This document shows positions 10,505 to 20,281 of a DNA stretch of 64,000 nt, one piece after another (the first letter of the stretch is position 1; each line of letters begins with the position of its first letter). Made by a program: the position numbers and the translations under genes. A model generated the notes under the pieces. That model ran no database searches. It worked only from the letters and a program-made list of their open reading frames with translations, and was not told the origin of the DNA. This DNA is from CAVVIG01 sp050249955 (GTDB lineage: Bacteria > Acidobacteriota > Vicinamibacteria > Vicinamibacterales > CAVVIG01), in NCBI GenBank assembly GCA_050249955.1, contig JBFWPN010000005.1, positions 310,001 through 374,000 of the forward strand, given 5' to 3'.

Positions 10505-11426
10505 GAGTTTTCCGCAAGCGTCGTTCGACGACGAATTCACTGAGGGCGATGTCGCTCTTCGCCTGGTCGAGGCCGATGGTCACGACGTCCAGGTCGACGT
10601 CCTTCGCGCGGGCCCGCACCCGATCCTGCCACTCCCGGGCCCGGTCGGCCAACTGGGCATACTGCCGGCGGGACACGGTGCGCGTCCGGCCGGTCTCCAC
10701 GTCGGAAATCTCGATCCAGCCGGCGGAGATGCGCGGCAGGTCGAAGGCGAACGCACTGTCGATGAGGATGAGGAATACGTCGTGCGTCACCGACATCAGC
10801 GACAGTTCCTTCATCACCTCGTCCACATCGTCGAACAGGAAGTCGGAGATGACCGGCAGCATGGCGTGCCGCCGGACGAACCCGCCGAGCGACGTGCTGA
10901 TCGACCCGGAACGCTTGACGTGCTGGAGCCCGCGCTCGTACTGGTAGGCGTCCACGCAGTGGACGACGTGCGTCTTGCCGAGGCGGGGGCGCAGGGCCGC
11001 CACGTGCTCGAACCCGCGGTCGAAGGTGACGAGCCCGAAGGGATCCTGGAAGAAGTTGGCCGACATGCCCACCGTGGCGATGGCGCGCGTGATCGCCGCC
11101 GCGATCGGCATTCCGCCGACGCCGCAGCGGGTCGACGGGGAGAAGTCGGCGATCGGCATGACGGTCGCCGTGCTCTGCTGCTCGAACTCGCGGATCACCA
11201 GCGGCGAGAAGTTGTTCAGCGACGACTGCGCCCAGTCGATGTACGAGAACTTGTCGCCCGCCTGCCACTCGCGCAACCCCTGGAAGTCGAAGCCCGACCC
11301 CTGCGACCGGCTGCGGTGATCGCCGAGCGTCAGCTCACGCATGCGCTTCAGGATGACCAGTTCGATTTCGGTGATGTCCGCGAGGTTGACGAGGGGGGCC
11401 AGTTCCTCGTGGTCGCGTGTCCTCAT
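10497..11426 (-). CDS. DUF58 domain protein of the MoxR system
   Basis: 309 aa from the ATG at 11426, which overlaps the moxR stop as ATGA. An upstream in-frame start at 11612 would lie deep inside moxR and code for non-conserved sequence. The protein has the DUF58 core: RSRSQGSGFDFQGLREWQAGD near residues 39-60, then DWAQSS, in the VWA-like fold. DUF58 proteins almost always accompany MoxR ATPases and VWA membrane proteins. There is no membrane segment, so it is probably cytoplasmic. Confidence 0.88.
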   Translation of the reverse strand: MRTRDHEELAPLVNLADITEIELVILKRMRELTLGDHRSRSQGSGFDFQGLREWQAGDKFSYIDWAQSSLNNFSPLVIREFEQQSTATVMPIADFSPSTRCGVGGMPIAAAITRAIATVGMSANFFQDPFGLVTFDRGFEHVAALRPRLGKTHVVHCVDAYQYERGLQHVKRSGSISTSLGGFVRRHAMLPVISDFLFDDVDEVMKELSLMSVTHDVFLILIDSAFAFDLPRISAGWIEISDVETGRTRTVSRRQYAQLADRAREWQDRVRARAKDVDLDVVTIGLDQAKSDIALSEFVVERRLRKTHE

Positions 11427-12463
11427 GGGACCGGAACCCGGGCGACGATGTCCTCGATGACCGCCTCGGTGGTCAGGCCGTGGCTGGCCGCATGCGGGCC
11501 GAGCCAGATCCGGTGGCCGAGCACGTACGGCGCGAGTTCCTGGATGTCCTCCGGATAGACCTCGTCGCGCTCGTGGATGAGCAGCGCCCACACCTTGGCC
11601 AGCCGGCCCCACGCGATGATCGCGCGCGGAGACGCCCCGAGGTCGACACCCCGCTCGACGAGCTCGGAGGGTGATCTGTGGTGCCAGTCGGTGTCCGGGT
11701 TGTAGGGACGCGAGGCCGCCACGAGCCGCTGGATGTAGCGCCCGAGCCGCTCGTGCAGGTAGACCTGCTCGCTGATGCGCGAGCGGAGCTGGATGATCCG
11801 CTCCTTCTCCATCAGGCTGCCCAGCTTCACGCGCTTGAAGTCGAAGTTCACCAGCTTCGCCTCCTCGCTCGGCGGGAGGTAGCCGATGTTGATCATGATC
11901 GCGAACCGGTCGGTCGCTGCTTCCGAGAGCGGGAAGGTGCCCTGGCCCAGTTCCACCGGGTTCATCGTCGCGATGGCGAAGCTGAAGGTGGGGAGTTCGT
12001 AGGTTTCCTTGCCGACGGTGATGGTGCGGTCCTGCAGCCCTTCGAGGAAGGCGCTCTGCGACTTCAGCGGGATGCGGTTGATTTCGTCGAGGAGGATGAC
12101 TTCGGCCGACGCCATCGGCCCGAACTCGGTCATCGTCTCCCCGGTCGCGGGGTTGATCATCTGGAACCCGACGACCTCGGTGGGCTGGAGGTCTGCGCGC
12201 CCCTGGATGCGTGCAAACCGTGCGTTGCTGATGGCGGCGAGGATGACCCCGAAGAACGTCTTGCCGACGCCCGGTACGCCGCGGAGCAGGAGGTTGCCCG
12301 AGTTCACCTGGCGCTGCTCGCGCTTGTCGTACGTGGTCGGAATCTCCGACATGAGCACGACGTTGGCGAGCGCCTTGGGCTGGTCGTAGCCGACCAGCGC
12401 CTTGCCACCTTCAGCGATGATGGCCTTGTGGAAGTCGATTGCTTCTTGGAGGTCAGGATGCAC
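11423..12463 (-). CDS. MoxR family AAA+ ATPase
   Basis: 346 aa, first gene of the operon running down to 6030, with a GTG start (AGGA about 10 nt upstream). Walker A is GVPGVGKT, Walker B is VILLDEIN, and sensor 1 is ATMNP. A C-terminal AAA lid follows. MoxR ATPases act as chaperones that activate or assemble VWA-containing complexes; here the likely partners are the two VWA proteins and the DUF58 protein. The 131-nt region upstream is shared with the divergent acyl-CoA ligase. Confidence 0.93.
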   Translation of the reverse strand: MHPDLQEAIDFHKAIIAEGGKALVGYDQPKALANVVLMSEIPTTYDKREQRQVNSGNLLLRGVPGVGKTFFGVILAAISNARFARIQGRADLQPTEVVGFQMINPATGETMTEFGPMASAEVILLDEINRIPLKSQSAFLEGLQDRTITVGKETYELPTFSFAIATMNPVELGQGTFPLSEAATDRFAIMINIGYLPPSEEAKLVNFDFKRVKLGSLMEKERIIQLRSRISEQVYLHERLGRYIQRLVAASRPYNPDTDWHHRSPSELVERGVDLGASPRAIIAWGRLAKVWALLIHERDEVYPEDIQELAPYVLGHRIWLGPHAASHGLTTEAVIEDIVARVPVP

Positions 12464-12594
12464 GGCGGGCTAATCCTATCTCAACGACACATTGGGTGGA
12501 CGAGCGCGTAGTTTACCCCACCGTGACGCGTCGCCCACGGCCATGTGGCGTTCCGGCTTGCCATGCGGCCCGCTCCCGGCTATCGTCCCCGGCC

Positions 12595-14235
12595 ATGCGC
12601 GGACTCATGATGGATTTTCCCCTCACGATCCCGGCCATCATGCGCCGGGCGGGTACCCTGTTCGCCCAGCGACCGGTCTCCGGGCGGCGGCCCGACCGGA
12701 CCATCCGACGGTCCACTTACGGATCCGTGCTGGAGCGTGCGCGCCGCCTCGGGATCGGCCTGCGGAACCTCGGGATCAAGCCCGGGGACCGTGTCGCGAC
12801 GCTCGCGTGGGCGAGTCAGGAGCACCTCGAAGCCTATCTGGGCATCCCTGCCATCGGCGCCGTGCTGCACACGCTGAACCTGCGGCTGCACCACGACGAT
12901 CTCGCCTTCATCGTGAACGACGCCCAGGATGTTGCGCTGATCGTCGACGAAAGCCTGCTTCCGCTGTACGAACGCTTCCGCGAGCGCACTCCGACCATCA
13001 TGCGGGTGATCGTGATTCCAACGGCCGGATCCGAGGCTGCCGGGAATCCGGCAGTGGACGGTCACCTCCAGTATGAGACCCTGCTGGCCAGCGCCGATCC
13101 CGCAACGTGGACCGACGTACCGGTCGCCGAGGACGATGCCGCGGCCATGTGCTACACGTCGGGTACGACCGGGCAGCCCAAGGGGGTGCTGTATTCGCAT
13201 CGGGCGGTCATCCTGCATTCCTTCTCGCAGGGGCTTGCGGACTCGCTGGGCATCGGCGAGCGCGACATCCTCCTGCCAATCGTCCCGATGTTCCACGTGA
13301 ACGCGTGGGGGCTTCCGTTCACCGGGGTGCTCTTCGGGGCCGGCCAGGTATTCCCCGGCCCGTTCCTCGACGGTGCGAGCGTGCTCGACCTGATCGTCCG
13401 CGAGCGGGTCACCGTGACGGCCGGTGTGCCGACCGTGTGGCTCGGGATGCTCCAGGAACTCGACCGCCAGCCAGGCAAACACGACGTGCGCTGCCTGCGC
13501 ACCATCGCCATCGGTGGCAGCGCCGCACCCGCCTCGATGATTGCCGCCTACCAGCAGAGGCACGGGCTCACCATCGTCCATGCGTGGGGCATGACGGAGT
13601 TGACGCCGCTCGGAACCGTCTGCCTGCTGCCGACGGCGCTCGAGCAGGCGCCGTTCGACGAGCAGGTCCGCTACCGCGCCCGGCAGGGCAAGCCGCTGCC
13701 GTTCATCGAGGTGCGAGCCATGGCGGACGGGCGCGAGATGCCGTGGGATGGGACGTCGATGGGCGAACTGGAGGTGCGCGGGCCGTGGGTGGCCAGCCAG
13801 TACTACAACGTCAACGGTCCCGATGCCCGCTTCTCGGACGATGGCTGGTTCCGGACGGGCGACGTGGTGGTGATCCACCCGGATGGGTGCGTGGAGCTGA
13901 CGGATCGGGCCAAGGACCTCGTGAAGTCCGGTGGCGAGTGGATCAGTTCGGTGGCGCTCGAGAACGCGCTGATGGCCCACCCGAAGGTGGCCGAGGCGGC
14001 GGTCATCGCAGTGCCGCATCCCAAGTGGGACGAGCGGCCGCTGGCGGTCGTGGTGCTCCGGCCGGGAGAGGCGGCCACGCCGGACGAACTGCTGGCCTAC
14101 CTCGAGCCGGGCTTCGCGAAGTGGTGGCTGCCGGACCGCATCGAGTTCGCCGCGGAGATTCCACGCACGTCGGTCGGGAAGTTCAAGAAATCGGTGCTGC
14201 GGGAGCAGTACCGCACGCTCTACACCGGCGCCTGA
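12595..14235 (+). CDS. Fatty acyl-CoA ligase (AMP-forming)
   Basis: 546 aa beginning MRGLMMDFPL, a start typical of the medium/long-chain fatty acid-CoA ligase group; an earlier in-frame ATG would extend into the divergent promoter region. It has the ANL-superfamily motifs: YTSGTTGQPKG (ATP/AMP loop), WGMTE (A5), GWFRTGD (A7), KSGGEWIS (A8) and a C-terminal lysine in SVGKFKK (A10). It activates a carboxylic acid as acyl-AMP and then the CoA thioester. The exact chain length cannot be read from the sequence. It stands alone, divergent from moxR and convergent with a response regulator. Confidence 0.92.
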   Translation: MRGLMMDFPLTIPAIMRRAGTLFAQRPVSGRRPDRTIRRSTYGSVLERARRLGIGLRNLGIKPGDRVATLAWASQEHLEAYLGIPAIGAVLHTLNLRLHHDDLAFIVNDAQDVALIVDESLLPLYERFRERTPTIMRVIVIPTAGSEAAGNPAVDGHLQYETLLASADPATWTDVPVAEDDAAAMCYTSGTTGQPKGVLYSHRAVILHSFSQGLADSLGIGERDILLPIVPMFHVNAWGLPFTGVLFGAGQVFPGPFLDGASVLDLIVRERVTVTAGVPTVWLGMLQELDRQPGKHDVRCLRTIAIGGSAAPASMIAAYQQRHGLTIVHAWGMTELTPLGTVCLLPTALEQAPFDEQVRYRARQGKPLPFIEVRAMADGREMPWDGTSMGELEVRGPWVASQYYNVNGPDARFSDDGWFRTGDVVVIHPDGCVELTDRAKDLVKSGGEWISSVALENALMAHPKVAEAAVIAVPHPKWDERPLAVVVLRPGEAATPDELLAYLEPGFAKWWLPDRIEFAAEIPRTSVGKFKKSVLREQYRTLYTGA

Positions 14236-14257
14236 CGGCGACCGCCCAGGCCCGGGT

Positions 14258-14896
14258 TCAGACGAGCCCTTCCTTCTGCGCGTGGAGCACCAGTTCGAGC
14301 CGTCCGTCGAGCCCGAGCTTCTCGTAGACGTTGTGCAGGTGAATCTTCACCGTGCCCTCCGAAATCGAGAGCCGCTCGGCAATCACGCGGTTGCGCAGGC
14401 CCTGGGCGATCATCCGCACGATCTCGAGTTCGCGCGCCGTGAGCACGCGCGCCGACTCCGCCCCCTGGCGTTCCCGTCGCGTGATGGCGTCGAGCGCACG
14501 TGACATCGTCTCGTTGTCGAGCCACTGCTCGCCGCGTGCCACGCGGCGGATGCACTCGAGCAGTGTCTCGGGCGGCGATTCCTTCAGCACGATGCCACGG
14601 GCGCCGAGACGCAACCCCTCCACCGCGTCCGCGTCGGAGATCGTGGCGGTGAGCAGCACGGTGGACAGCGCAATCCGCTCGGTGGCCAGCGTGCGCAGCA
14701 CGTCGATGCCGCTCAATCCCTGCATCCGCACGTCGAGCAGGAGCACGTCGATGCCCCCGGCGCGGGCGGCGTCGATCGCCTCGTTCGCGTTGGCGCAGCA
14801 GGCCACGACGTCGAACTCCTCCTCGCCGTCGAGCAGGCGCTTCAGGCCGTGGAGGACGATGGCGTGGTCGTCGGCGATGGCAATCCGGATCGGCAA
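14258..14896 (-). CDS. NarL/FixJ-type response regulator
   Basis: 212 aa: receiver domain (phospho-acceptor Asp55 in LLLDVRM, Lys in VLKES) and a C-terminal LuxR helix-turn-helix (about 148-205; LTARELEIVRMIAQG). The start is TTG, with AGGAG 6 nt upstream overlapping the stop of the kinase gene, so it is translationally close to its partner kinase at 14906-16603. Targets are unknown. Confidence 0.93.
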   Translation of the reverse strand: MPIRIAIADDHAIVLHGLKRLLDGEEEFDVVACCANANEAIDAARAGGIDVLLLDVRMQGLSGIDVLRTLATERIALSTVLLTATISDADAVEGLRLGARGIVLKESPPETLLECIRRVARGEQWLDNETMSRALDAITRRERQGAESARVLTARELEIVRMIAQGLRNRVIAERLSISEGTVKIHLHNVYEKLGLDGRLELVLHAQKEGLV

Positions 14897-14905
14897 ATGC
14901 GGCTC

Positions 14906-16603
14906 CTAGTACGACACGTGCATCTCGACGCGTGACCCGGTCTCGGTCGACTCGACCGACAGCTGGCCGCCCAGCGCCGAGACACGCTCGAAGAGCGTGC
15001 GCGGCGCCGTGCGCACCTCGGCCAGGGCCTCATGATTGTAGCGCCCCTTGAAGGGAAAGCCCCGTCCGTCGTCGGTCACGGCAATCCGTAACTGCCCGGC
15101 TTCGCCGTCCACGTCCACCGCCACGCGCGACGCCTGCGCATGCTTGAGGGCGTTGACCGCCGCCTCGTGAACCATCAGGGGTACCGCCTCGTCGAGTGAC
15201 GGTGGGAGCGAGGCGAGCCGCGGGGACACTCGCAGCGTCACCGGCGTCTTCCACTCCAGCGCGAGCCGCTCACGCAGCGCGTCCAGCCGGCTGGCCAGGG
15301 TCGAAGCGCGATCGATCCGGCGATCGGCGCCCGGTTCGAGGCCCGAGATGAACAGGCGCAGCTCGCGCTGTTCGAGCGCCAGTGCCCGCTCCAGCGTCAC
15401 CAGGTGATTGCGGGTCGACTCGTCGATGTTCGCCCCCAGCGCCTTCGCCAGCGCGCGCAGCTCGAGCCGGACCCCCGTGAGCCCCTGGAGCACCCCATCG
15501 TGCAGGTCGCGCGCCACGCGGATGCGCTCCTCGCGGGCGGCGATCTCCTGGCGCTGCTCGCTCGAGTGGAACTGGTCGAGCGAGGAGGCGATCTCGCGGG
15601 CCACCACCTCGGTCAGCGCCACGGCCTCGATCGGCGGCACGCCGAGGTCCGCGAAGAAGACCCGCCCCTTGATGATGTCGGTGTCGAGGGGGGCACTCGA
15701 CATGCCGTCCCCCTGGAACTGGCTCAGCACGGTCTGCGGCAGCGGCACATCGGGGCGCCGGATCAGCCGGCCGGTGAGATCGGCGACGAGGAACGCTTCG
15801 GGTGCACGCGCCGGCCCCTTGCAGATCACGGTGGCTGACCCCAGGGTGGGGTCGGTCAGCACCTCCCGCGTTCCCGGGTCGAACCGCCGGTAGGTCACCG
15901 CGCCGTTCGCCCAGAGCGCCTCGTGGATGCTGGGTTCGTCGCCCACCTCCCAGATCGCCAGGATGCAGTTGGCGCGGATCAGCCGGCCGCCGTACTCGAG
16001 GATGCTGCCGATGGCCTGGTCGGGCGCGGCCGCCGGCAGCGGAGCCGGCCACCGGGCGAGCCGCTCGATCTCCAGGCGGAGCCTGGCCTCGTACCGGCCC
16101 AGGTACACGAGCATACCGGTCGCCACAATCAGGTACACGAGGCGGATGATGAACCGGTTGCCGTCGATCCCTTCCACGCGGAACACCGGCTCCATGGAGA
16201 TCGCCATGGCCAGGTACGCCCCCATGACCAGGGCGCCGGTCACCAGCGTCCCCCGCCACCCCCAGCGGATGGCGCCGCAGAACATCGAGAAGATGAAGTA
16301 GACGAAGAAGGGGCTCGATGGCCCCAGCGTCAGGTACTGGAAGACCGAGAACGCGGCGATGTCGACCACGTGGGTGGCCAGGGCCACCGGCGCGCTGGGC
16401 TCGAGCCGCGTGGTCCAGGCCAGCAGGCCGGCGGAGTACGCCACGTACGCGACGTAGAGCGAGTAGGTGAGGCGCGAGTAGGGCGGCGTGTCGGCCGGAT
16501 CCAGCCAGATGGCGAACAGCGCCGTGGCCGCGAGCGCCACGCGCGCAACGGCAATCGTGCGCTCCGAGTGCGCCCGTGATGAGGGGTAGGCGACGCCAGG
16601 CAC
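14906..16603 (-). CDS. Sensor histidine kinase (HisKA_3), GAF-containing
   Basis: 565 aa. The N-terminal third holds about six membrane helices (to about residue 170). A GAF-like region follows (about 190-345), then the HisKA_3 dimerisation helix with phospho-His in ARDLHDGVLQGLTG and a HATPase_c domain (DDGRGFPFKG in the ATP lid). It belongs to the NarX/DesK-like class that partners NarL regulators. GTG start; a TATAAT box lies at 16620-16615, so the message may be almost leaderless. It forms an operon with the regulator 9 nt downstream. Confidence 0.92.
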   Translation of the reverse strand: MPGVAYPSSRAHSERTIAVARVALAATALFAIWLDPADTPPYSRLTYSLYVAYVAYSAGLLAWTTRLEPSAPVALATHVVDIAAFSVFQYLTLGPSSPFFVYFIFSMFCGAIRWGWRGTLVTGALVMGAYLAMAISMEPVFRVEGIDGNRFIIRLVYLIVATGMLVYLGRYEARLRLEIERLARWPAPLPAAAPDQAIGSILEYGGRLIRANCILAIWEVGDEPSIHEALWANGAVTYRRFDPGTREVLTDPTLGSATVICKGPARAPEAFLVADLTGRLIRRPDVPLPQTVLSQFQGDGMSSAPLDTDIIKGRVFFADLGVPPIEAVALTEVVAREIASSLDQFHSSEQRQEIAAREERIRVARDLHDGVLQGLTGVRLELRALAKALGANIDESTRNHLVTLERALALEQRELRLFISGLEPGADRRIDRASTLASRLDALRERLALEWKTPVTLRVSPRLASLPPSLDEAVPLMVHEAAVNALKHAQASRVAVDVDGEAGQLRIAVTDDGRGFPFKGRYNHEALAEVRTAPRTLFERVSALGGQLSVESTETGSRVEMHVSY

Positions 16604-16614
16604 TGCGATAGCCG

Positions 16615-16620
16615 ATTATA
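16615..16620 (-). promoter_or_regulatory. TATAAT -10 box for the kinase at 16603
   Basis: A perfect TATAAT on the minus strand ends 11 nt before the GTG start. No good -35 hexamer is seen 16-18 nt upstream. A start site 6-8 nt after the box would leave only a few bases of leader. Confidence 0.5.
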
Positions 16621-16652
16621 TGGTGGCCGCCCCGCCCAGGCGACCGCACGGC

Positions 16653-17282
16653 TCAGCGCATGTGGATGAGGCCGCGGCGCACCGCCACCTGGACGGCCCC
16701 GGTGCGGTCGTTCACGTTCAGCTTCGAGAAGATGTTCTTCACGTGAATCTGCACGGTGCCCTCGGTAATCCCGAGCATCGCGCCAACTTCCTTGTTGCGG
16801 AGCCCCTGCGAGATGAGCTGCAGCACCTCGATCTCGCGGGAGGTGAGGGTGGGCATCGAGGCCCGCTCGGCCAGGCGGGCCTGCACCTCGGGAAGGACCG
16901 GGCGCTCACCCGCATGCACCGCCCGCAGCACGCGAACCAGGTCGGAGGAGAGCGTGTCCTTCAGCAGGTAGGTGGTGGCCCCGGCCTGGTGGGCCCGGTA
17001 GATGTCCTCGTCGCCCTCGTACATGGTGAGCACGATGATGCGGGCTTCCGGGTTCTCCTGGCGGATCGCCTTGATGGCGTCGACGCCGCTGCCCGACCCG
17101 AGGCGGAGGTCCATCAGCGTGACGTCCGGTTGCACGGTGCGATACAGCTCGATGGCTTCGTCGGCCGTGGCGCAGGCCCCCACCATCTTCATGTCGGGTT
17201 CCTGGTTGACAATCAGCGCAAGGCCTTCGCGGACGATGCGGTGATCCTCGACGCACATGACGCGGATGGTTGGACTGGTCAT
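16653..17282 (-). CDS. NarL/FixJ-type response regulator, partner of the propeller kinase
   Basis: 209 aa: receiver domain (Asp58 in TLMDLRL, Lys in LLKDT) and LuxR-type helix-turn-helix (about 145-200; LTSREIEVLQLISQG). The ATG follows the stop codon of the kinase gene with no gap, and GGAG lies 8 nt upstream. It is therefore the cognate output of the kinase at 17283-20267 and the last gene of a run that starts at modA. Confidence 0.94.
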   Translation of the reverse strand: MTSPTIRVMCVEDHRIVREGLALIVNQEPDMKMVGACATADEAIELYRTVQPDVTLMDLRLGSGSGVDAIKAIRQENPEARIIVLTMYEGDEDIYRAHQAGATTYLLKDTLSSDLVRVLRAVHAGERPVLPEVQARLAERASMPTLTSREIEVLQLISQGLRNKEVGAMLGITEGTVQIHVKNIFSKLNVNDRTGAVQVAVRRGLIHMR

Positions 17283-20267
17283 CTAGCTCGCTCCGCTTTC
17301 GTCATCGTCGGCGGCCTGGCCCGGGGTGCGGAGGCTGGCTTCGACCGTGGTGCCGACGCCCGGCGACGAGGTGATGGTGAGGCGGCCTCCCGCCTGCTCG
17401 GCCCGCTCCTTCATCGTCGTGAGGCCGTAGTGATCGGTGGTCCCCTCCGCACCGCGGGCGGCGTCGAAGCCGCGGCCGTTGTCGGCGATGCTCAGCGTGA
17501 CCCGGTCCGGATCGTAGTGCAGGCGCATCCGGATGGACGACCCTCCGGAGTGCCGGACGGCGTTGAGCATGGCCTCCTGCCCGATGCGCAGCAGCTGGTG
17601 CTCGATGTTCGACGGCAGGCGGCGTCGGTCGCCGGTCTGCTCGAAGGCGAAGGCCACGTCGTGGCCGGAGCGGGCCCGGTCGGCGCTGTCGCGGAGCGCG
17701 TCGATGATGTCGCCCGTGTCCAGGGCGGGCGACCGGAGGCTCCAGATCGACCGCCGCGCCTCGCGGATGTACTCCTCGACCTGCTCGCGGATCTTGATCA
17801 CGCGGGCACGGGCGGTGGCGGGATCGGCCTCGAGTGACTTCGAGACGGCGTCGAACTCGAGCGCGACACCGACCAGGCTCTGCAGCAGTGTGTCGTGCAG
17901 CTCGCGGCTCAGTCGCACGCGCTCGCCGAGCACCAGTGCGAACTGCTGGCGCAACTGGCGGACGCGGAACTGCCAGGCTCCCCAGGTGAGCGTGGCGAGC
18001 GCCGCCGCCATCAGGACGTAGAACCACCAGGTCTGATAGAAGCGCGGCTGGAGCGTGAAGGCGAACGTGGCTTCGGTCTCCGACCAGCGACCGTCGTCCT
18101 GGATGACCGCGACACGGAACGTGTAGCCGCGTGGCGCGAGGTTCGTGTAGAGCGCCTCGCGCCGGGTGCCGGCATCCACCCAGTCGACGTCATACCCCTC
18201 GAGGCGATAGCGGAAGCGGGTCTTGAGCGCCGACGTGAGCTCGGGGGCGGTGTAGAGGATCTGGAGCTTGGAGGTGCCCGGCGGCAGGACGGTCCCCGCG
18301 ATCGTGACGTCGTTCGCCCGGACCTCGTCGATGGCCACCAGCGGCGGCTGCCGCCGCTCGGAGAGCGCGCGCGGGTCTGCCATCGAGATGCCGCGGCTGG
18401 TCACGAACCAGAGCGTGCCGTCGGCGGCGCGGACGGCATTGCGGTCGCCGAGCGTCACGGGATAGCCTGCCAGGCCGTCCGACGTGTCGTAGATGCGGAA
18501 CCGCATCACGTGGCTCGATGAGGAGACGGCCCGCTCGAACTCGTCGGTCGCGAGCCGGATGATGCCGCTGGCCGTGGCGAGCCACAGGTCACCTCGACCA
18601 TCCTGGGCGATCGAGTAGACGCCCCCCTGGGGGAGTCCATGCGCATGCCCCACGAAGTCGATGCGGTCGCCGGCATACCGCGTGAGGCCATCGGCGCCGG
18701 AAATCCAGATCGCGCCGGTCTCGTCCTCGTAGAGGTCGTAGTGTGGTCCTGAGCCGACCGCGGCGTCTGTGAGGGAGCGGAACTCGCCAGGGGCGCCGAT
18801 GACGCCGATTCGCGAACCACCGTAGGACACCCACAACCGGCCGGACCGATCGACGAGGGCGGCGTTGGTGCGCACCCCGCGCAGTTCCGGCACCTGGTCA
18901 CGCAGGACGAGCGCCCCCCGATCCGTGCGGAAGACGTCGCCGGCGCCCGTCACGATCCAGGCCTCACCGCTGGCGTCCGAGGCGAGAGCCTCGATGGTCA
19001 GGCTCCTCGCGGTGCGCGGTGCCGGCACCAGCGATGCGCTCGCCCCCTCGACCCGGTAGAGGGCCGACGGTGTGGCGGCCCACAGACCGCCGGTTCTGGC
19101 CCCCCGGATCGCGATGACGCCACGCACGGGCACGCGGGCGTCACCCGGTTGCCATCCGGCGTCGCCGCGCGAGAACGGGATGAGGCCGTCTGCCGTGCCC
19201 GCCCACACGCGCCCGTCGGTGGCGACGTCGATCGTGTTGACCAGCCCGAGGTTCGTCCATGGGGTGACCCGGTGGGGAACCAGGCGGTCGACCCCTTCGG
19301 TGGTGCCCGCCCAGATGTTCCCGTCGCGATCCTCGAAGACGGTCCGGACCGCGTCGCTCGACAGTCCAGAGAGGACGGTCGTCCTCTCCATGGTCGGCGT
19401 GGACGCCGAGCCGTCACGCGGGCGGACGCGCCAGAGCCCCTGGCCGATGGTGGCCACCCAGAGGTTCCCGACGCGGTCGTGCAGGAGACGGTACCCACGG
19501 CCCGCCTCTGCGCCCTGAAGGGGCGGGCCGGCCCCCATCGCGCGGAAGCCGACGAGCGAGTCGGTGGCCCAGAGCCGCCCGACCCGGTCCTGGCTGAAAC
19601 TGAGCAGCCGCTGGGGGTCGAGCGACGGCTCGACCTTTGTGAACGGGCCCTCGCCCGCGCGGTCGCGGCGATAGAGGCCGTCCGTCGTGCTCACCCACAG
19701 CGCATCGTCTCGATCAACGAAGGCGGACACCGCCCCCTCGTCCGGCAGCCCGGCCCTCGCACCCAGGCGTTCCCACCGGCCATCAGCGAAGCGATAGAGC
19801 CCCGCACCTGCCGACGCCCAGAGGGTGCCGGAGCGGTCCTGGGCGATCGCGGTGACCGGTCCCATCGACGGCGTCCCCTCGGCACCCACGAAGAGCGTGA
19901 CCGCGCGATCGTCGATTCGGGCGAGCCCGCCGCCACCGCCGAAACCGACCCAGAGGGTGCCCGCCTGCGGGACGTGCAGGGCGCGAATGGGCAGGCGGGG
20001 CAGCGGCTGGCCGCCGAGATCCTCCCAGGTGACGAACCGGGCACCGTCGAAGCGGATGAGCGCCGAGTCGGTGCCGAGCCAGAGGAAGCCGTTCGCGTCC
20101 TGGGCGATGGCCCAGACCGGGCCGACCAGGCCGTCCTTGCGGCTCCAGGATGTGAATGTGTAGTCGGTGAGGACGTCGCGCAGATCGACGGCCCGCGTCG
20201 TGTCTCGGGCGGAGAGCCAGCAGAGGCACACGAGCGTCGCGAACACCACCGTGCGCACGCGACTCAT
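17283..20267 (-). CDS. Two-component sensor kinase with periplasmic beta-propeller
   Basis: 994 aa from the ATG at 20267 (signal peptide MSRVRTVVFATLVCLCWLSA). A GTG at 20285 that overlaps the modC stop as GTGA is the alternative start. Residues about 30-680 hold repeated propeller units (regulator-propeller type, repeated FLWLGT / GNLWVAT / GNIWAGT patterns). A Y_Y_Y domain (about 680-745) and one membrane helix (WWFYVLMAAALATLTWGAW) follow. The HisKA_3 motif is SRELHDTLLQSLVG, and a HATPase_c domain ends with NGRGFD. This layout is common in polysaccharide-sensing kinases of Bacteroidota and Acidobacteriota. It is unusual that it directly follows modC. Confidence 0.93.
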   Translation of the reverse strand: MSRVRTVVFATLVCLCWLSARDTTRAVDLRDVLTDYTFTSWSRKDGLVGPVWAIAQDANGFLWLGTDSALIRFDGARFVTWEDLGGQPLPRLPIRALHVPQAGTLWVGFGGGGGLARIDDRAVTLFVGAEGTPSMGPVTAIAQDRSGTLWASAGAGLYRFADGRWERLGARAGLPDEGAVSAFVDRDDALWVSTTDGLYRRDRAGEGPFTKVEPSLDPQRLLSFSQDRVGRLWATDSLVGFRAMGAGPPLQGAEAGRGYRLLHDRVGNLWVATIGQGLWRVRPRDGSASTPTMERTTVLSGLSSDAVRTVFEDRDGNIWAGTTEGVDRLVPHRVTPWTNLGLVNTIDVATDGRVWAGTADGLIPFSRGDAGWQPGDARVPVRGVIAIRGARTGGLWAATPSALYRVEGASASLVPAPRTARSLTIEALASDASGEAWIVTGAGDVFRTDRGALVLRDQVPELRGVRTNAALVDRSGRLWVSYGGSRIGVIGAPGEFRSLTDAAVGSGPHYDLYEDETGAIWISGADGLTRYAGDRIDFVGHAHGLPQGGVYSIAQDGRGDLWLATASGIIRLATDEFERAVSSSSHVMRFRIYDTSDGLAGYPVTLGDRNAVRAADGTLWFVTSRGISMADPRALSERRQPPLVAIDEVRANDVTIAGTVLPPGTSKLQILYTAPELTSALKTRFRYRLEGYDVDWVDAGTRREALYTNLAPRGYTFRVAVIQDDGRWSETEATFAFTLQPRFYQTWWFYVLMAAALATLTWGAWQFRVRQLRQQFALVLGERVRLSRELHDTLLQSLVGVALEFDAVSKSLEADPATARARVIKIREQVEEYIREARRSIWSLRSPALDTGDIIDALRDSADRARSGHDVAFAFEQTGDRRRLPSNIEHQLLRIGQEAMLNAVRHSGGSSIRMRLHYDPDRVTLSIADNGRGFDAARGAEGTTDHYGLTTMKERAEQAGGRLTITSSPGVGTTVEASLRTPGQAADDDESGAS

Positions 20268-20281
20268 GGGTTTGGAGCCTA

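Noticed and set aside
11427..11612. N-terminal extension of the DUF58 gene inside moxR
   Set aside because: The extra sequence is Gly/Arg/Pro-rich shadow of moxR; the ATGA overlap at 11426 is the natural start.
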